Below are positions 18,981 through 26,846 of a DNA stretch of 64,000 nt, in pieces. The translations under genes and the position numbers were made by a program. Every line of letters starts with the position of its first letter. The first letter of the stretch is position 1. This DNA comes from Bacillota bacterium (GTDB lineage: Bacteria > Bacillota > Clostridia > Clostridiales > Clostridiaceae): NCBI GenBank assembly GCA_023445445.1, contig JAEXLD010000041.1, positions 124,001 to 188,000 on the forward strand. Reading direction: 5' to 3'. The notes beneath the pieces were generated by a model. It saw only the letters and a program-made list of their open reading frames with translations, made no database searches and was not told where the DNA came from.

Positions 18981-20489
18981 TTAATTGTTATAATATAAGT
19001 TTTTACTTTGATATTCTGGATCACAAGTTACATCTATTTCAAGTCTTCTAAAGGTTTGATCATCATTATTAGAGATAATGGTTGTAGAATGTGCTTGACA
19101 GCCTTTTAAACATTGTATTTTATTTAAAGCAGCTTGAGCTGTTGGATTAGTAGCAGCACAAATACTTAAAGCTATTAATATTTCTTCACAATTTAATATT
19201 GTATTTTTTATTCCTAAAGTATTACTTTTTAGGTTTTGAATTGGTTCTAATATAACTGGTGATATTAAATGAATATCATCATTAATATTAGCAAGATATT
19301 TAATGGAATTTAATATTACTGCTGCTGCTGCATCCATTATTTCTGATTCTCTACCATTAATTATAGTTCCATCATTTAATTCTAAAGATACTACTGAATA
19401 TATATCACTTTTATTATGCTTTGTCTTTTTATCTAAAGAATACCTTCTTGCTTCAATTACAACTTTCCTATCACTTTCCTTAAGATTTAATTCTTCCATT
19501 ATTAATTTTGCTCTATCTGCAGTTTCTTTATCTATGTAACCTTTTTTATATTCACAAATTGTTTTAAAGTACCTTCTTATTATTTCTTGTTCAGAAGCTG
19601 CTTTAACTATGTCATCATTTATGATTCCAAAACCAACTCTATTTACGCCCATATCTGTTGGGGATTTATAAATTGATTCTTTTCCTGTTATCTTTTCTAT
19701 TATTCTTTTTAAAACCGGGAAACTTTCTATGTCCCTATTATAATTAACGGCAACTTCATTGTATGCATCAACATGAAATGAATCTATCATATTAACATCT
19801 TTTAAGTCTACAGTAGCAGCTTCATAAGCTATATTTAGTGGATGTTTTAAAGGGACGTTCCATACAGGAAATGTCTCAAATTTTGAATAGCCTGCAACAT
19901 TTCCTCTTTTATTTTCATGATATAATTGGCTTAAGCAGGTTGCTAACTTACCACTACCAGGCCCTGGTGCAGTCACTACAACTATTGGTTTAGTAGTTTC
20001 AATATAAGGATTTTGTCCATATCCTTCATCACTTACAATTGTATCTACATCTGTTGGATATCCAGCAGTTGCTTTATGTTTATATACTTTTATTCCTCTT
20101 CTTTCAAGTTTATTAATAAAAACTGTAGTAGCAGGTTGTCCATCATATCTTGTAATAACAACACTATTAACATCTAATTCATAAGCTCTAAAATCATCTA
20201 TTAATCTTAACACTTCTAAATCATATGTAATCCCAAAGTCTCCTCTTATTTTATTTCTTTCTATATCACCAGCATAAACACAAATAACTACTTCAACCTT
20301 TTCTTTTAACTTCTGTAGCAATTTAATTTTAGCATTTTCATCAAAACCTGGTAAAACCCTTTTTGCATGTAAATCATACATTAATTTTCCACCAAACTCT
20401 AAATACAACTTATCATAATTATTTACTCTTTCTAAAATATATTTAGACTGCTCTTCTAAATACTTCTTATGATCAAATCCAACTTTCAT
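18981..20489 (-). CDS. DUF1846 (UPF0371) family protein
   Basis: The 502-residue protein matches the DUF1846 family throughout: 'KLYLEFGGKLMYDLHAKRVLPGFD', 'VVTAPGPGSGKLATCLSQLYHE' (a P-loop-like glycine-rich motif), 'PVWNVPLKHPLNIAYEAATVDL' (part) and a C-terminal half with 'CLKGCQAHST'. Members are conserved in clostridia and streptococci and their biochemical role is undefined. The gene is monocistronic, with its own terminator. Confidence 0.9.
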   Translation of the reverse strand: MKVGFDHKKYLEEQSKYILERVNNYDKLYLEFGGKLMYDLHAKRVLPGFDENAKIKLLQKLKEKVEVVICVYAGDIERNKIRGDFGITYDLEVLRLIDDFRAYELDVNSVVITRYDGQPATTVFINKLERRGIKVYKHKATAGYPTDVDTIVSDEGYGQNPYIETTKPIVVVTAPGPGSGKLATCLSQLYHENKRGNVAGYSKFETFPVWNVPLKHPLNIAYEAATVDLKDVNMIDSFHVDAYNEVAVNYNRDIESFPVLKRIIEKITGKESIYKSPTDMGVNRVGFGIINDDIVKAASEQEIIRRYFKTICEYKKGYIDKETADRAKLIMEELNLKESDRKVVIEARRYSLDKKTKHNKSDIYSVVSLELNDGTIINGRESEIMDAAAAVILNSIKYLANINDDIHLISPVILEPIQNLKSNTLGIKNTILNCEEILIALSICAATNPTAQAALNKIQCLKGCQAHSTTIISNNDDQTFRRLEIDVTCDPEYQSKNLYYNN

Positions 20490-20587
20490 TTTTTTGCCTC
20501 TTTTCTATAATAACTTACTCATTAAATAATAATTATACCTTAAATAGATTAGTCTTTCTATATAAAAAATAATAAGCATATATAATT

Positions 20588-21529
20588 TTATATACATATG
20601 CTTATAGGTAAAATCATAATCATTTTACCCGTTATATTGCATTTCGGTCTCTTGGGTAAAATTATATCTTTAGATCTAAGTATGTTTAAGTATGGTTCAA
20701 TTGATTGCAAAATCTTTTCATAATATTCTTCTTGTGATGATTTTCTTAATAAGCTTATACATTTATCATTGTCTTCTTTAATCATCATCACTTTTCCAAA
20801 TATCTTACAAGAACATTGAACAAAATCAAAAGTATTATATCCATTATTAACAAAATTATTTTCATTAATTGCTAGAACTATAGAAGTATCAGAATTCTTT
20901 AAAACCAAATCAGTCGTTCCATTTTTTGTGATTTTATTCTTTAAACCTTCTAAAAGCCTAGTAATAATTCCAAAATCTAAAACTTTTACAATATCTTTTT
21001 CTTTATCTAGATATGCATTTAAAAAATCAATACCATAACAATTTAAACTTTCTATCAATGTATCTATATACAATGGAATAGAAACTTCTTGAACACAGCC
21101 AGTTATTTCAATATAGTCTCCAACCTTTATATTATGATCTTCTATGGATTTAAATTCCATAGCATTTATCACATTATTATTTTTATACATATTAGTTAAT
21201 AAATCATTATGAAGAGTAAATACTGTAGTTATTTTCTTTATTTCTTGTTCATTTCTATCAAAATCTCTTCCTTCTAGTCCTAAACTTCTTTCTGAACCAT
21301 CTTGAAAATGTTCTTCACATATATTATGTCTGCTTTTATATCCAGATATTTTATCCTTTTGATTTTTATAATCTAATGCATTAGAACTCCTATCACTTAT
21401 TCTAGCATTTCCTCCTATTGTTCTATCTCTAATTCTTCTATATGTTCTTATATCAATATACCCATTTAATGCTAATGAGTTCAAATTTTTAATTAATAAC
21501 TCATCTAAATAAACAAGTAAATCTAACAC
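20588..21529 (-). CDS. DUF6414-like protein
   Basis: A soluble protein of about 313 residues whose opening 'DLLVYLDELLIKNLNSL' and general plan resemble DUF6414 proteins, which begin with a similar '.YLD...inSL' segment. Residues 120-300 form a beta-rich domain ('KVGDYIEITGCVQEVSIPLYID'). The GTG at 21529 is chosen because AGGAGG lies six bases upstream; the ATG at 21562 has no ribosome site. Its function is unknown and the family call is tentative. Confidence 0.55.
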   Translation of the reverse strand: MLDLLVYLDELLIKNLNSLALNGYIDIRTYRRIRDRTIGGNARISDRSSNALDYKNQKDKISGYKSRHNICEEHFQDGSERSLGLEGRDFDRNEQEIKKITTVFTLHNDLLTNMYKNNNVINAMEFKSIEDHNIKVGDYIEITGCVQEVSIPLYIDTLIESLNCYGIDFLNAYLDKEKDIVKVLDFGIITRLLEGLKNKITKNGTTDLVLKNSDTSIVLAINENNFVNNGYNTFDFVQCSCKIFGKVMMIKEDNDKCISLLRKSSQEEYYEKILQSIEPYLNILRSKDIILPKRPKCNITGKMIMILPISICI

Positions 21530-21595
21530 AATTTTCCTCCTAGGAATACATGCTATACACATAGTATATTAAATTTTTAGAAGTTTAATAACTAA

Positions 21596-21931
21596 TTATT
21601 TTTCTTTATTTTTATTCATAAGTATATTTTCAAGTTCTTTTATTAATTCTTTATCACTTTCTTGTACTTCTAAAAGTCCTGCATTACTATCTTCAATTAT
21701 TTTTAATATTGTTATTTCATCTTCTAATTCTTTTATTTTTTTCTCTAATTCTATTTTATTCTTTTTTGATAACTCCAATGAATATACTTCCTCTTCACAT
21801 ATAGCACAACTACCATATAGCTTGTTATAAGTAACCTTCCCTATATTAAAATCCTTAGTTTCCTTTTTTCTTCTAATAATTATAGGTTGGATTTTTTTAC
21901 ACTTTTCACAAAAACATTTTTTCTCAAGCAT
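21596..21931 (-). CDS. Zinc-ribbon, coiled-coil protein
   Basis: A 111-residue protein with an N-terminal four-cysteine zinc ribbon ('CFCEKCKKIQ' and 'CAICEEE') followed by a continuous Lys/Glu coiled coil. GAGGTG selects the ATG at 21931 over one nine codons upstream. Small zinc-ribbon/coil proteins of this kind are common and mostly uncharacterised. Confidence 0.6.
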   Translation of the reverse strand: MLEKKCFCEKCKKIQPIIIRRKKETKDFNIGKVTYNKLYGSCAICEEEVYSLELSKKNKIELEKKIKELEDEITILKIIEDSNAGLLEVQESDKELIKELENILMNKNKEK

Positions 21932-21998
21932 TTTTTCACCTCTAATATATTTTAACATAATCTAAGTATCTTTACTTTATTATATTCTATTAACTAAG

Positions 21999-22030
21999 AT
22001 AAAAGGATGCAAATAAATGCATCCTTTTAT
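21999..22030 (-). terminator. Terminator of the Gly/Cys-rich gene
   Basis: ATAAAAGGATGCA pairs with TGCATCCTTTTAT, eight bases past the stop codon of the minus-strand glycine-rich ORF. Confidence 0.75.
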
Positions 22031-22037
22031 TACATTA

Positions 22038-22271
22038 TTACCAGCATCCACCTAGTAACAATAACCATAATAATGGCCAGCCACAACCGCCACCGAATCC
22101 ACAACCACCGAATCCGCCACAGCCACCAAAGCCGCCTCCAAATCCACCGCAGCCACAGTTATTAAATCCACAGCCACCGCAGTTATTGAATCCGCCACAT
22201 CCGCAATTGTTGAATCCACCACAGCCACCTCCACAATTGTTACGACAGCAACATCTGCTTCTTTTTGACAT
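22038..22271 (-). CDS. Gly/Cys-rich small protein with hydrophobic tail
   Basis: A 77-residue protein composed of a basic Cys cluster ('SKRSRCCCRNNC'), about ten glycine-rich units such as 'GCGGFNNC', and a C-terminal hydrophobic end 'WPLLWLLLLGGCW'. The ATG at 22271 follows GGAG by nine bases. Plan and location resemble small glycine-rich spore or cell-envelope proteins (for example the YjcZ group in bacilli), but the match is by style only. The frame contains an unusually GC-rich repeat for this genome. Confidence 0.65.
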   Translation of the reverse strand: MSKRSRCCCRNNCGGGCGGFNNCGCGGFNNCGGCGFNNCGCGGFGGGFGGCGGFGGCGFGGGCGWPLLWLLLLGGCW

Positions 22272-22445
22272 GTTTATCAACTCCTACTCTTTCGTTTACT
22301 ATATACTATTCTTTTTATTTTATTTTGGTACTGTTTATATTTTTATATATTTATTATCATTTACGAGTATATTATTTAAGACTATTTTATTTAATTGTAA
22401 AAATAATACCTTTATGTTAATATATTTTTATAAGGAGGTATTTGT

Positions 22446-22832
22446 ATGGAAAAAAGAAACAGATTAGTAGCCCCTAGAAATGTTGTAAATACTAAAATGT
22501 TATATAGCTTTTATATACTGAAAGAATTATCTAAAGGAAATACTATCTTCGGGAATAAAGTCCTTGAAGAATTTAGAAATAAATTTTCTTCTACTTCATT
22601 ACCATTCCCAGTATCATCTAGTACAATATATGAAACTTTATACGATCTTGAAGTAAAAGGTTATGTTACAAGTGCTTGGACTGGAGATGAATTTCTAAAT
22701 AAAAGAAGTAAAAAAATATATTCTATTACTGATAGTGGCATAGAATATTATAAAAATCATATTGCTGATTATATTAGCAATTTAAACAAAACTAAAGCAA
22801 CTTTAGATACTATGATTAATATGTTAAAATAA
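22446..22832 (+). CDS. PadR-family transcriptional regulator
   Basis: The 128-residue winged-helix protein shows the PadR core: 'LYSFYILKELSKGNTIFGNKVLEEF', 'VSSSTIYETLYDLEVKGYVTSAW' and 'KKIYSITDSGIEYY', with a short C-terminal helix for dimerisation. AAGGAGG precedes the ATG. It is divergent from the Gly/Cys-rich gene, and is therefore a candidate regulator of it, and lies 73 bases before a hypothetical gene on the same strand. Confidence 0.8.
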   Translation: MEKRNRLVAPRNVVNTKMLYSFYILKELSKGNTIFGNKVLEEFRNKFSSTSLPFPVSSSTIYETLYDLEVKGYVTSAWTGDEFLNKRSKKIYSITDSGIEYYKNHIADYISNLNKTKATLDTMINMLK

Positions 22833-22905
22833 ATTTTAAAATATTATCATCTTTTCATAGCAATGAAAATATTATAATTTATATATTATTTTCCAAGGAG
22901 GAGCT

Positions 22906-23385
22906 ATGAAAAAAACAATTAAAATTGAAGATTATGAAAAGCACTATTTTTATTTTAATTCCATTGAAAAGTTTTTAAGTTTTTACTCATTAAGTGATAA
23001 TTATTTAACTCTTAAATTTGAAGATATTGATTTAAGTGACTATAAATGTATTTCTATATTTTTAAAAAATATTAAAACCCGTGAACTTCTGAAGTGTGTT
23101 TCTAAAATACAAGATAATTCTTTAATAATAAATTTACAAAATTTAAATAATCTATGTACTAACTATGAATATAGCATAATAGTTACTTTAGAAAATTATA
23201 ATTATTCTACTACTATTTATCCTAGATTAAAAACTATTGATAATAAAGAAAACTATATTATCTCATCATCAGTTAATTCTAATATACAATGGTTTTTAAG
23301 GATTTTAGAAAATGGAAAATTAAGATTATCAACTATATATTTATTTAATAGCTTAGATAAAGATGAATCTAAAATTACAATATAA
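22906..23385 (+). CDS. Hypothetical protein
   Basis: A 159-residue soluble, AT-coded protein with many Asn, Lys and Tyr and alternating short beta segments. No motif is recognised. AAGGAGGAG precedes the ATG. It follows the PadR gene and ends in a strong terminator, so PadR and this gene form a small plus-strand unit. Confidence 0.6.
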   Translation: MKKTIKIEDYEKHYFYFNSIEKFLSFYSLSDNYLTLKFEDIDLSDYKCISIFLKNIKTRELLKCVSKIQDNSLIINLQNLNNLCTNYEYSIIVTLENYNYSTTIYPRLKTIDNKENYIISSSVNSNIQWFLRILENGKLRLSTIYLFNSLDKDESKITI

Positions 23386-23415
23386 AAATGGTACATAGAA
23401 ATATGTACCATTTTT
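23384..23415. terminator. Bidirectional terminator
   Basis: AAAAATGGTACAT pairs with ATGTACCATTTTT, with A-run and T-run flanks, between converging genes; the stem overlaps both stop codons. Confidence 0.85.
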
Positions 23416-23611
23416 AATAATATTTTGAATTTAATTGTTTTAAATAACATTTTTCAGAGCAATAAACATTTAACTCTTCATCAGTAATATATACATGTCC
23501 ATAATTTATTATATTATTACAAACAAAACAAATTAAATTTTCATTATTTTCTTTTTCATCACTAGTATTTTCTTTATTTATCTTATTAAAAATGCCTTTT
23601 ATCTTATACAT
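23414..23611 (-). CDS. Small zinc-finger protein
   Basis: A 65-residue protein with one treble-clef-like site: 'CFVCNNIINYGHVYITDEEL' then 'YCSEKCYL', giving CxxC and CxxxC pairs. A basic N-terminus precedes it. The ATG at 23611 follows GGGTGG by five bases. The function is unknown. Confidence 0.55.
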   Translation of the reverse strand: MYKIKGIFNKINKENTSDEKENNENLICFVCNNIINYGHVYITDEELNVYCSEKCYLKQLNSKYY

Positions 23612-23672
23612 AAATCCACCCACTAACAATAATAACTATATTTATGTTATTATCGTTATGTTTATGTTATTA

Positions 23673-24182
23673 TTAATATAACTTATTTGTTTGGGCAATT
23701 TTAATATATTCATTAATGTATTTATTATCTTCATAAAATAAAGGGAATTTTAAATTATAGTTTCCCCATATAGTAACTGGATACTTATAAAAATAAAATG
23801 TAATAAAGAATAATTCTCTAGTACATAATCTTGTAAGTAACCTGATATAGTTTTTGTTATTAATTTTATAATAAATATTATTATCACTTATTTCATTAAT
23901 AATTTTATCAAATAATATATTATCTTCAATGCTTAAGTTGTTTTTTATAAAATTAATACTTTTATAATCCATCTTATTTTTATAAAAATCAATTATTAAA
24001 CTACCTTCATTTATATCGTAAAATTCTTCAAAAGCCTTAATAAAATTTTCTTCATTTTCACCTTCAATATTAACTGGTGATAACTCTATATATTTATAAT
24101 TATCAAAGCCCTCAATAATATTATTAAATCTAACTGTTATAATATTTTTAAAATTCAAGTTATTAACTACTTCTAAACTCAT
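23673..24182 (-). CDS. Hypothetical protein
   Basis: A 169-residue Asn/Ile-rich soluble protein starting 'MSLEVVNNLNFKNIITVRFN'. AAGGAG six bases upstream selects the ATG at 24182. No family is recognised. It lies in a minus-strand operon-like run of three unknown genes (24955 to 23673). Confidence 0.55.
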   Translation of the reverse strand: MSLEVVNNLNFKNIITVRFNNIIEGFDNYKYIELSPVNIEGENEENFIKAFEEFYDINEGSLIIDFYKNKMDYKSINFIKNNLSIEDNILFDKIINEISDNNIYYKINNKNYIRLLTRLCTRELFFITFYFYKYPVTIWGNYNLKFPLFYEDNKYINEYIKIAQTNKLY

Positions 24183-24192
24183 ATCAATCTCC

Positions 24193-24375
24193 TTAGGATA
24201 TTTCATTCCATTTGCTAAGTTGAACTCTTACTTCTTTTATAAGCTCATTTAGTGTATCACTTTCAAATTCCATTGATTCATTTAAAGTGTTATTTTTTAT
24301 AATTTGCTTATATCTAATTACTTTACTATTATCAACATTCCAAAGCTCGTAAATTCTACTTTTTTTTATATCCAT
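24193..24375 (-). CDS. Hypothetical small protein
   Basis: A 60-residue charged protein ('MDIKKSRIYELWNVDNSKVI'). AGGTGAT precedes the ATG at 24375. It sits between two other unknown genes with gaps of 10-20 bases, so it is very probably co-transcribed with them. Confidence 0.55.
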   Translation of the reverse strand: MDIKKSRIYELWNVDNSKVIRYKQIIKNNTLNESMEFESDTLNELIKEVRVQLSKWNEIS

Positions 24376-24394
24376 TAATATCACCTTTACATTG

Positions 24395-24955
24395 TTATAC
24401 TTTAAAAATAGCTTTTAAATTTCCATCTTCATCAGCTGATGAAATTCCTATCTTATTCTTAATAATTTCACTATTCTTAAATAAATATGCATTATAGTGA
24501 TAAATATTTTTTATTACATCTCTTACATTATATATAATTAATATTTCATATTTAATTTCTTTTAATGATGTCATAATAATATTATTTAAAAAATCCATTC
24601 TATTAAAAGATGATACTTCCAATATAAGAATATATCCAATACTTGGTTTTATATTAACCTTATTAATTAAATTATGTATTACTGATAAGTCCTTACTCAA
24701 ATCTACTTCTCTTATTATATTTAATTTTGTTGATGAAGAACTAATGGTATTAAATTCATATTCTTTCCAATCTATTTCAATATTTCCGTCATCACTTTTT
24801 TTACTATACACAAAATATCCTAGTAATTTACCCAGTGTAATGAAATATCTATTTTCTTGATTTATTATATCTTTACTCTTGTTGCCTATACTTAATCCTA
24901 AATTGACATAATTTCTTATGAAGCCATTAAATAGTATCATTAAATCTATGTCCAT
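24395..24955 (-). CDS. Hypothetical protein
   Basis: A 186-residue protein, first gene of the three-gene unknown operon. AAAGGAGG precedes the ATG. The C-terminal half alternates strands and helices ('PSIGYILILEVSSFNRMDFL', 'YEILIIYNVRDVIKN'), suggesting an alpha/beta fold, but no catalytic motif is visible. Confidence 0.55.
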   Translation of the reverse strand: MDIDLMILFNGFIRNYVNLGLSIGNKSKDIINQENRYFITLGKLLGYFVYSKKSDDGNIEIDWKEYEFNTISSSSTKLNIIREVDLSKDLSVIHNLINKVNIKPSIGYILILEVSSFNRMDFLNNIIMTSLKEIKYEILIIYNVRDVIKNIYHYNAYLFKNSEIIKNKIGISSADEDGNLKAIFKV

Positions 24956-25082
24956 TGTAAATCCTCCTTTGTTAATGATTGTACTTATATTCTAACATTT
25001 TTTTCATAAATTCTCCACTTCAGATTTATATATCAATACTTATTTACGAGTATTTTATTTAAGTGTTATTATATGTTAACTA

Positions 25083-25120
25083 TGTTAAAAGCACCTAGTT
25101 TACCCTAAGTGCTTTTAACA
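25083..25120 (-). terminator. Terminator of the interrupted oxidoreductase gene
   Basis: TGTTAAAAGCAC pairs with GTGCTTTTAACA directly past the stop codon at 25123. Its loop-proximal part closely resembles that of a prophage hairpin at 32223-32244. Confidence 0.8.
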
Positions 25121-25122
25121 GT

Positions 25123-25608
25123 TTATATTAACTTTTGATTAAATACATTATCTAAATTAACTTTGCTAATTCTCTCCTTTATTTCTTTTTTATCTAGAAT
25201 ATATAAGCCTAACTCCTTCATTCTCTTGAAATATTCTGCACCTGCAAATGTATATCTATTCTTTCTACCTTCTCTACTTTCTGCTTTTTCATTTGCATAT
25301 GAAATTATATCTCCAATTGCTATTGATGAAGGTAATATTAACAATGGTATTCCCATAGCTAATCTTACAGCATTATGACCAGCTAGTGATCCAGTAACAA
25401 TAGCCTCTGTGTGCCCAACAAATAATCCTGATTTCTCTCCTGCACAAAATAAATTATCTACTCCCTTTACCTTTAAATCATTAGTTCTTGGAGCTACTGA
25501 TAAATACCTTATGGAATTACCCTTACTTCCTGCATAAGGATCAACATATTTTGCATTTTCAAGTCCTTTAATTTTTCTTAGTTTCTTCAATGGATAGTAA
25601 GTAGTCAT
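25123..25608 (-). pseudogene. FAD-dependent oxidoreductase, 3' part (split by prophage)
   Basis: This is the C-terminal 161-codon part of the host oxidoreductase whose N-terminal part lies at 62806-63600. It holds the second FAD-binding segment 'VDNLFCAGEKSGLFVGHTEAIVTGS' (part) typical of GidA/TrmFO-like flavoproteins. The gene's host terminator is intact. Its own first Met has no ribosome site and is just an internal residue of the full protein: the reconstructed junction reads DTGHA-KLMTTYYP in frame. In the lysogen the flavoprotein is therefore broken. Confidence 0.88.
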
Positions 25609-25645
25609 AAGCTTTGCATGTTCAAGGTGAACAAAACTGCAACCT
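25606..25645 (+). other. attL
   Basis: Host sequence up to the core GCATGT (25616-25621) is followed by the phage arm 25625-25645 (AGGTGAACAAAACTGCAACC plus T). That arm is the inverted partner of 62791-62811 at attR. Joining the phage sides of attL and attR gives a 52-bp attP with 21-bp arms that differ at one position (reading AGGTTGCAGTTTWGTTCACC from either end). Confidence 0.9.
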
Positions 25646-25911
25646 TTAAGGAAGTATTTTCTGATTATAAAAATTCGTTAAGTGAACAATATAAAGATTT
25701 ACCCGAAAATAGTATTCAAGAAAAACTTTATAAGTTAAGAATGATGCATGGATTAAATAAATATAAGTTTAGTAAATTTGTCGGAATAGGTTATACATCA
25801 GTAATGAGATATGAAAACTATAAACACCCTATTAGTAAAGTTAATCAAAAAAAAATCTGTGAAGCTTTTGATTTACCTATTAACTTCTTTGAAAATAATA
25901 ATAACGAGTAA
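25618..25911 (+). CDS. Helix-turn-helix module, severed C-terminal part of the integrase frame
   Basis: The 97 codons start with the ATG inside the attachment core. Residues about 38-92 form an XRE-type HTH ('KLRMMHGLNKYKFSKFVGIG', 'MRYENYKHPISKVNQKKICE'). No ribosome site precedes the ATG in host DNA and no promoter is apparent, so expression in the lysogen is doubtful. In the circular phage this frame is continuous with the integrase: codon 561 (AGC) is followed by ATG TTC AAG GTG, giving a 658-residue protein. A terminator hairpin overlaps its stop codon, as expected for the true end of the repressor-integrase operon. Confidence 0.75.
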   Translation: MFKVNKTATFKEVFSDYKNSLSEQYKDLPENSIQEKLYKLRMMHGLNKYKFSKFVGIGYTSVMRYENYKHPISKVNQKKICEAFDLPINFFENNNNE

Positions 25912-25928
25912 TTTGTTTACTCGTTATT
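25900..25928. terminator. Hairpin at convergent gene ends
   Basis: AATAACGAGTAA pairs with TTACTCGTTATT. The stem contains the stop codons of both converging frames, so both proteins end in Asn-Asn-Glu. The T-run is weak, so efficiency is uncertain. Confidence 0.6.
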
Positions 25929-26015
25929 CCTCTGCTTCACTATCTTCTTTATTTTTAATATAACTCTTTTTTTCTTTTTAGATTCAACCATATTATAATC
26001 TACCCCTTTACCCAC
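25917..26015 (-). CDS. Small basic ORF under SOS-type promoter
   Basis: A 32-codon frame (MGKGVDYNMVESKKKKRVIL, then a KIKKIVKQR tail) starting with GTG at 26015, seven bases after AAGGGAG. About one third of residues are Lys or Arg. Upstream is a promoter with a LexA-type box. A 14-codon leader ORF (MFGITKGVIMWVKG) overlaps its start. The position next to attL, the small size and the charge make it a candidate recombination directionality factor, antirepressor or integrase partner; no homology supports any of these. The transcript would also run antisense to the HTH module. Confidence 0.5.
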   Translation of the reverse strand: MGKGVDYNMVESKKKKRVILKIKKIVKQRNNE

Positions 26016-26061
26016 ATAATTACTCCCTTAGTTATACCAAACATTTCACACTATATCCTTA

Positions 26062-26090
26062 ATTATAACAAACATATGTTCGTCATTCAA
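26062..26090 (-). promoter_or_regulatory. Promoter with LexA-type SOS box
   Basis: On the minus strand, TTGAAT (26085-26090) and TATAAT (26062-26067) are separated by exactly 17 bases. The spacer contains CGAACATATGTTTG (26069-26082), which fits the Gram-positive LexA consensus CGAACRNRYGTTYG at every position. LexA bound here would block RNA polymerase, so the downstream 32-codon ORF should be induced by DNA damage. Confidence 0.75.
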
Positions 26091-26230
26091 TTTATATTTT
26101 GTATTTTAAATACATTTTATCACATAAAAATATTCATACCATGAATATTTCGACACACTTTACATTATTATAAATTTTGTTGTGGTTTCTATAGCTAAAT
26201 TTGTATATAATTGTATTAGGTGGTCAAGTA

Positions 26231-26446
26231 ATGTTGAAATGCAGAAGAAAAAAGTTAGGTATTAGCCAAAAGTCCCTAGCTGAAAAGTTAGGTGTTACTC
26301 AAAGTTATTATTCTAGAATAGAAAATGGTAAATTCAATAATGTTAACATTGAATTTATTTTCAATTTATCTAAAGAATTAAAGCTAGATAACACTGAAGT
26401 ATTTAATTATTTTTATGACTTATATTCAAAGAGCAATTTAAAATAG
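26231..26446 (+). CDS. XRE-family HTH regulator
   Basis: A 71-residue protein that is little more than one HTH: 'LKCRRKKLGISQKSLAEKLG', 'TQSYYSRIENGKFNNVNIEF'. The ATG at 26231 follows AGGTGG by seven bases. It lies in the plus-strand lysogeny cluster, which in the circular phage reads repressor, integrase-HTH, this gene, then another XRE gene. Its operator is unknown. Confidence 0.75.
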   Translation: MLKCRRKKLGISQKSLAEKLGVTQSYYSRIENGKFNNVNIEFIFNLSKELKLDNTEVFNYFYDLYSKSNLK

Positions 26447-26531
26447 CATATTTAATATTAATTGCAATTGTTAATTTACTTGGTGAAAAATTCGATAATC
26501 TACTTTGTAAAATACAATTGAGGTGCTTTAT

Positions 26532-26822
26532 ATGCTATGTGATATATTAAAAGAATTAAGAGAAGATAAAGGATTAAATCAGAGCGATCTAGCTATAATA
26601 TTAAATGTCAGTAGACAAACTATTAGTGGATATGAAACCGGAGCTATAGAGCCTCCTTTCTCTACACTAGTTAAATTAGCTGACATATACAATTGCAGCT
26701 TAGATTATTTAGCTGGTAGAACTAAAGAAAAACACAATTTAAATCTTTTAAATAAAGATACTAAAGAGTTATTATTAGAGTTAATAGAAGTGGTTGAAAA
26801 ATATAATATTAAGAAGAAATAG
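26532..26822 (+). CDS. XRE-family HTH regulator
   Basis: A 96-residue protein with an N-terminal Cro/CI-type HTH ('ILKELREDKGLNQSDLAIIL', 'SRQTISGYETGAIEPPFSTL', 'YLAGRT') and a C-terminal helix with 'ELLLELIEVVEKYNIKKK' for oligomerisation. The ATG at 26532 is chosen after GAGGTG. It is the last gene of the plus-strand cluster before a bidirectional terminator. It may regulate the accessory block to its right. Confidence 0.8.
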   Translation: MLCDILKELREDKGLNQSDLAIILNVSRQTISGYETGAIEPPFSTLVKLADIYNCSLDYLAGRTKEKHNLNLLNKDTKELLLELIEVVEKYNIKKK

Positions 26823-26846
26823 AGTAGGATTAGTTCCTACTCTATT
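26818..26846. terminator. Bidirectional terminator
   Basis: AATAGAGTAGGA pairs with TCCTACTCTATT between the XRE gene (+) and the ATPase gene (-), overlapping both stops. Confidence 0.8.

Noticed and set aside
22052..22234. 60-codon Ala/Val-rich frame over the Gly/Cys gene
   Set aside because: An alternative frame of the same GC-rich repeat; the Gly/Cys frame has the ribosome site, so this one is a by-product.
25618..25911. A stand-alone repressor gene at attL
   Set aside because: The ATG lies in the attachment core and has no ribosome site; the frame is continuous with the integrase in the circular phage, so it is better read as a severed domain.
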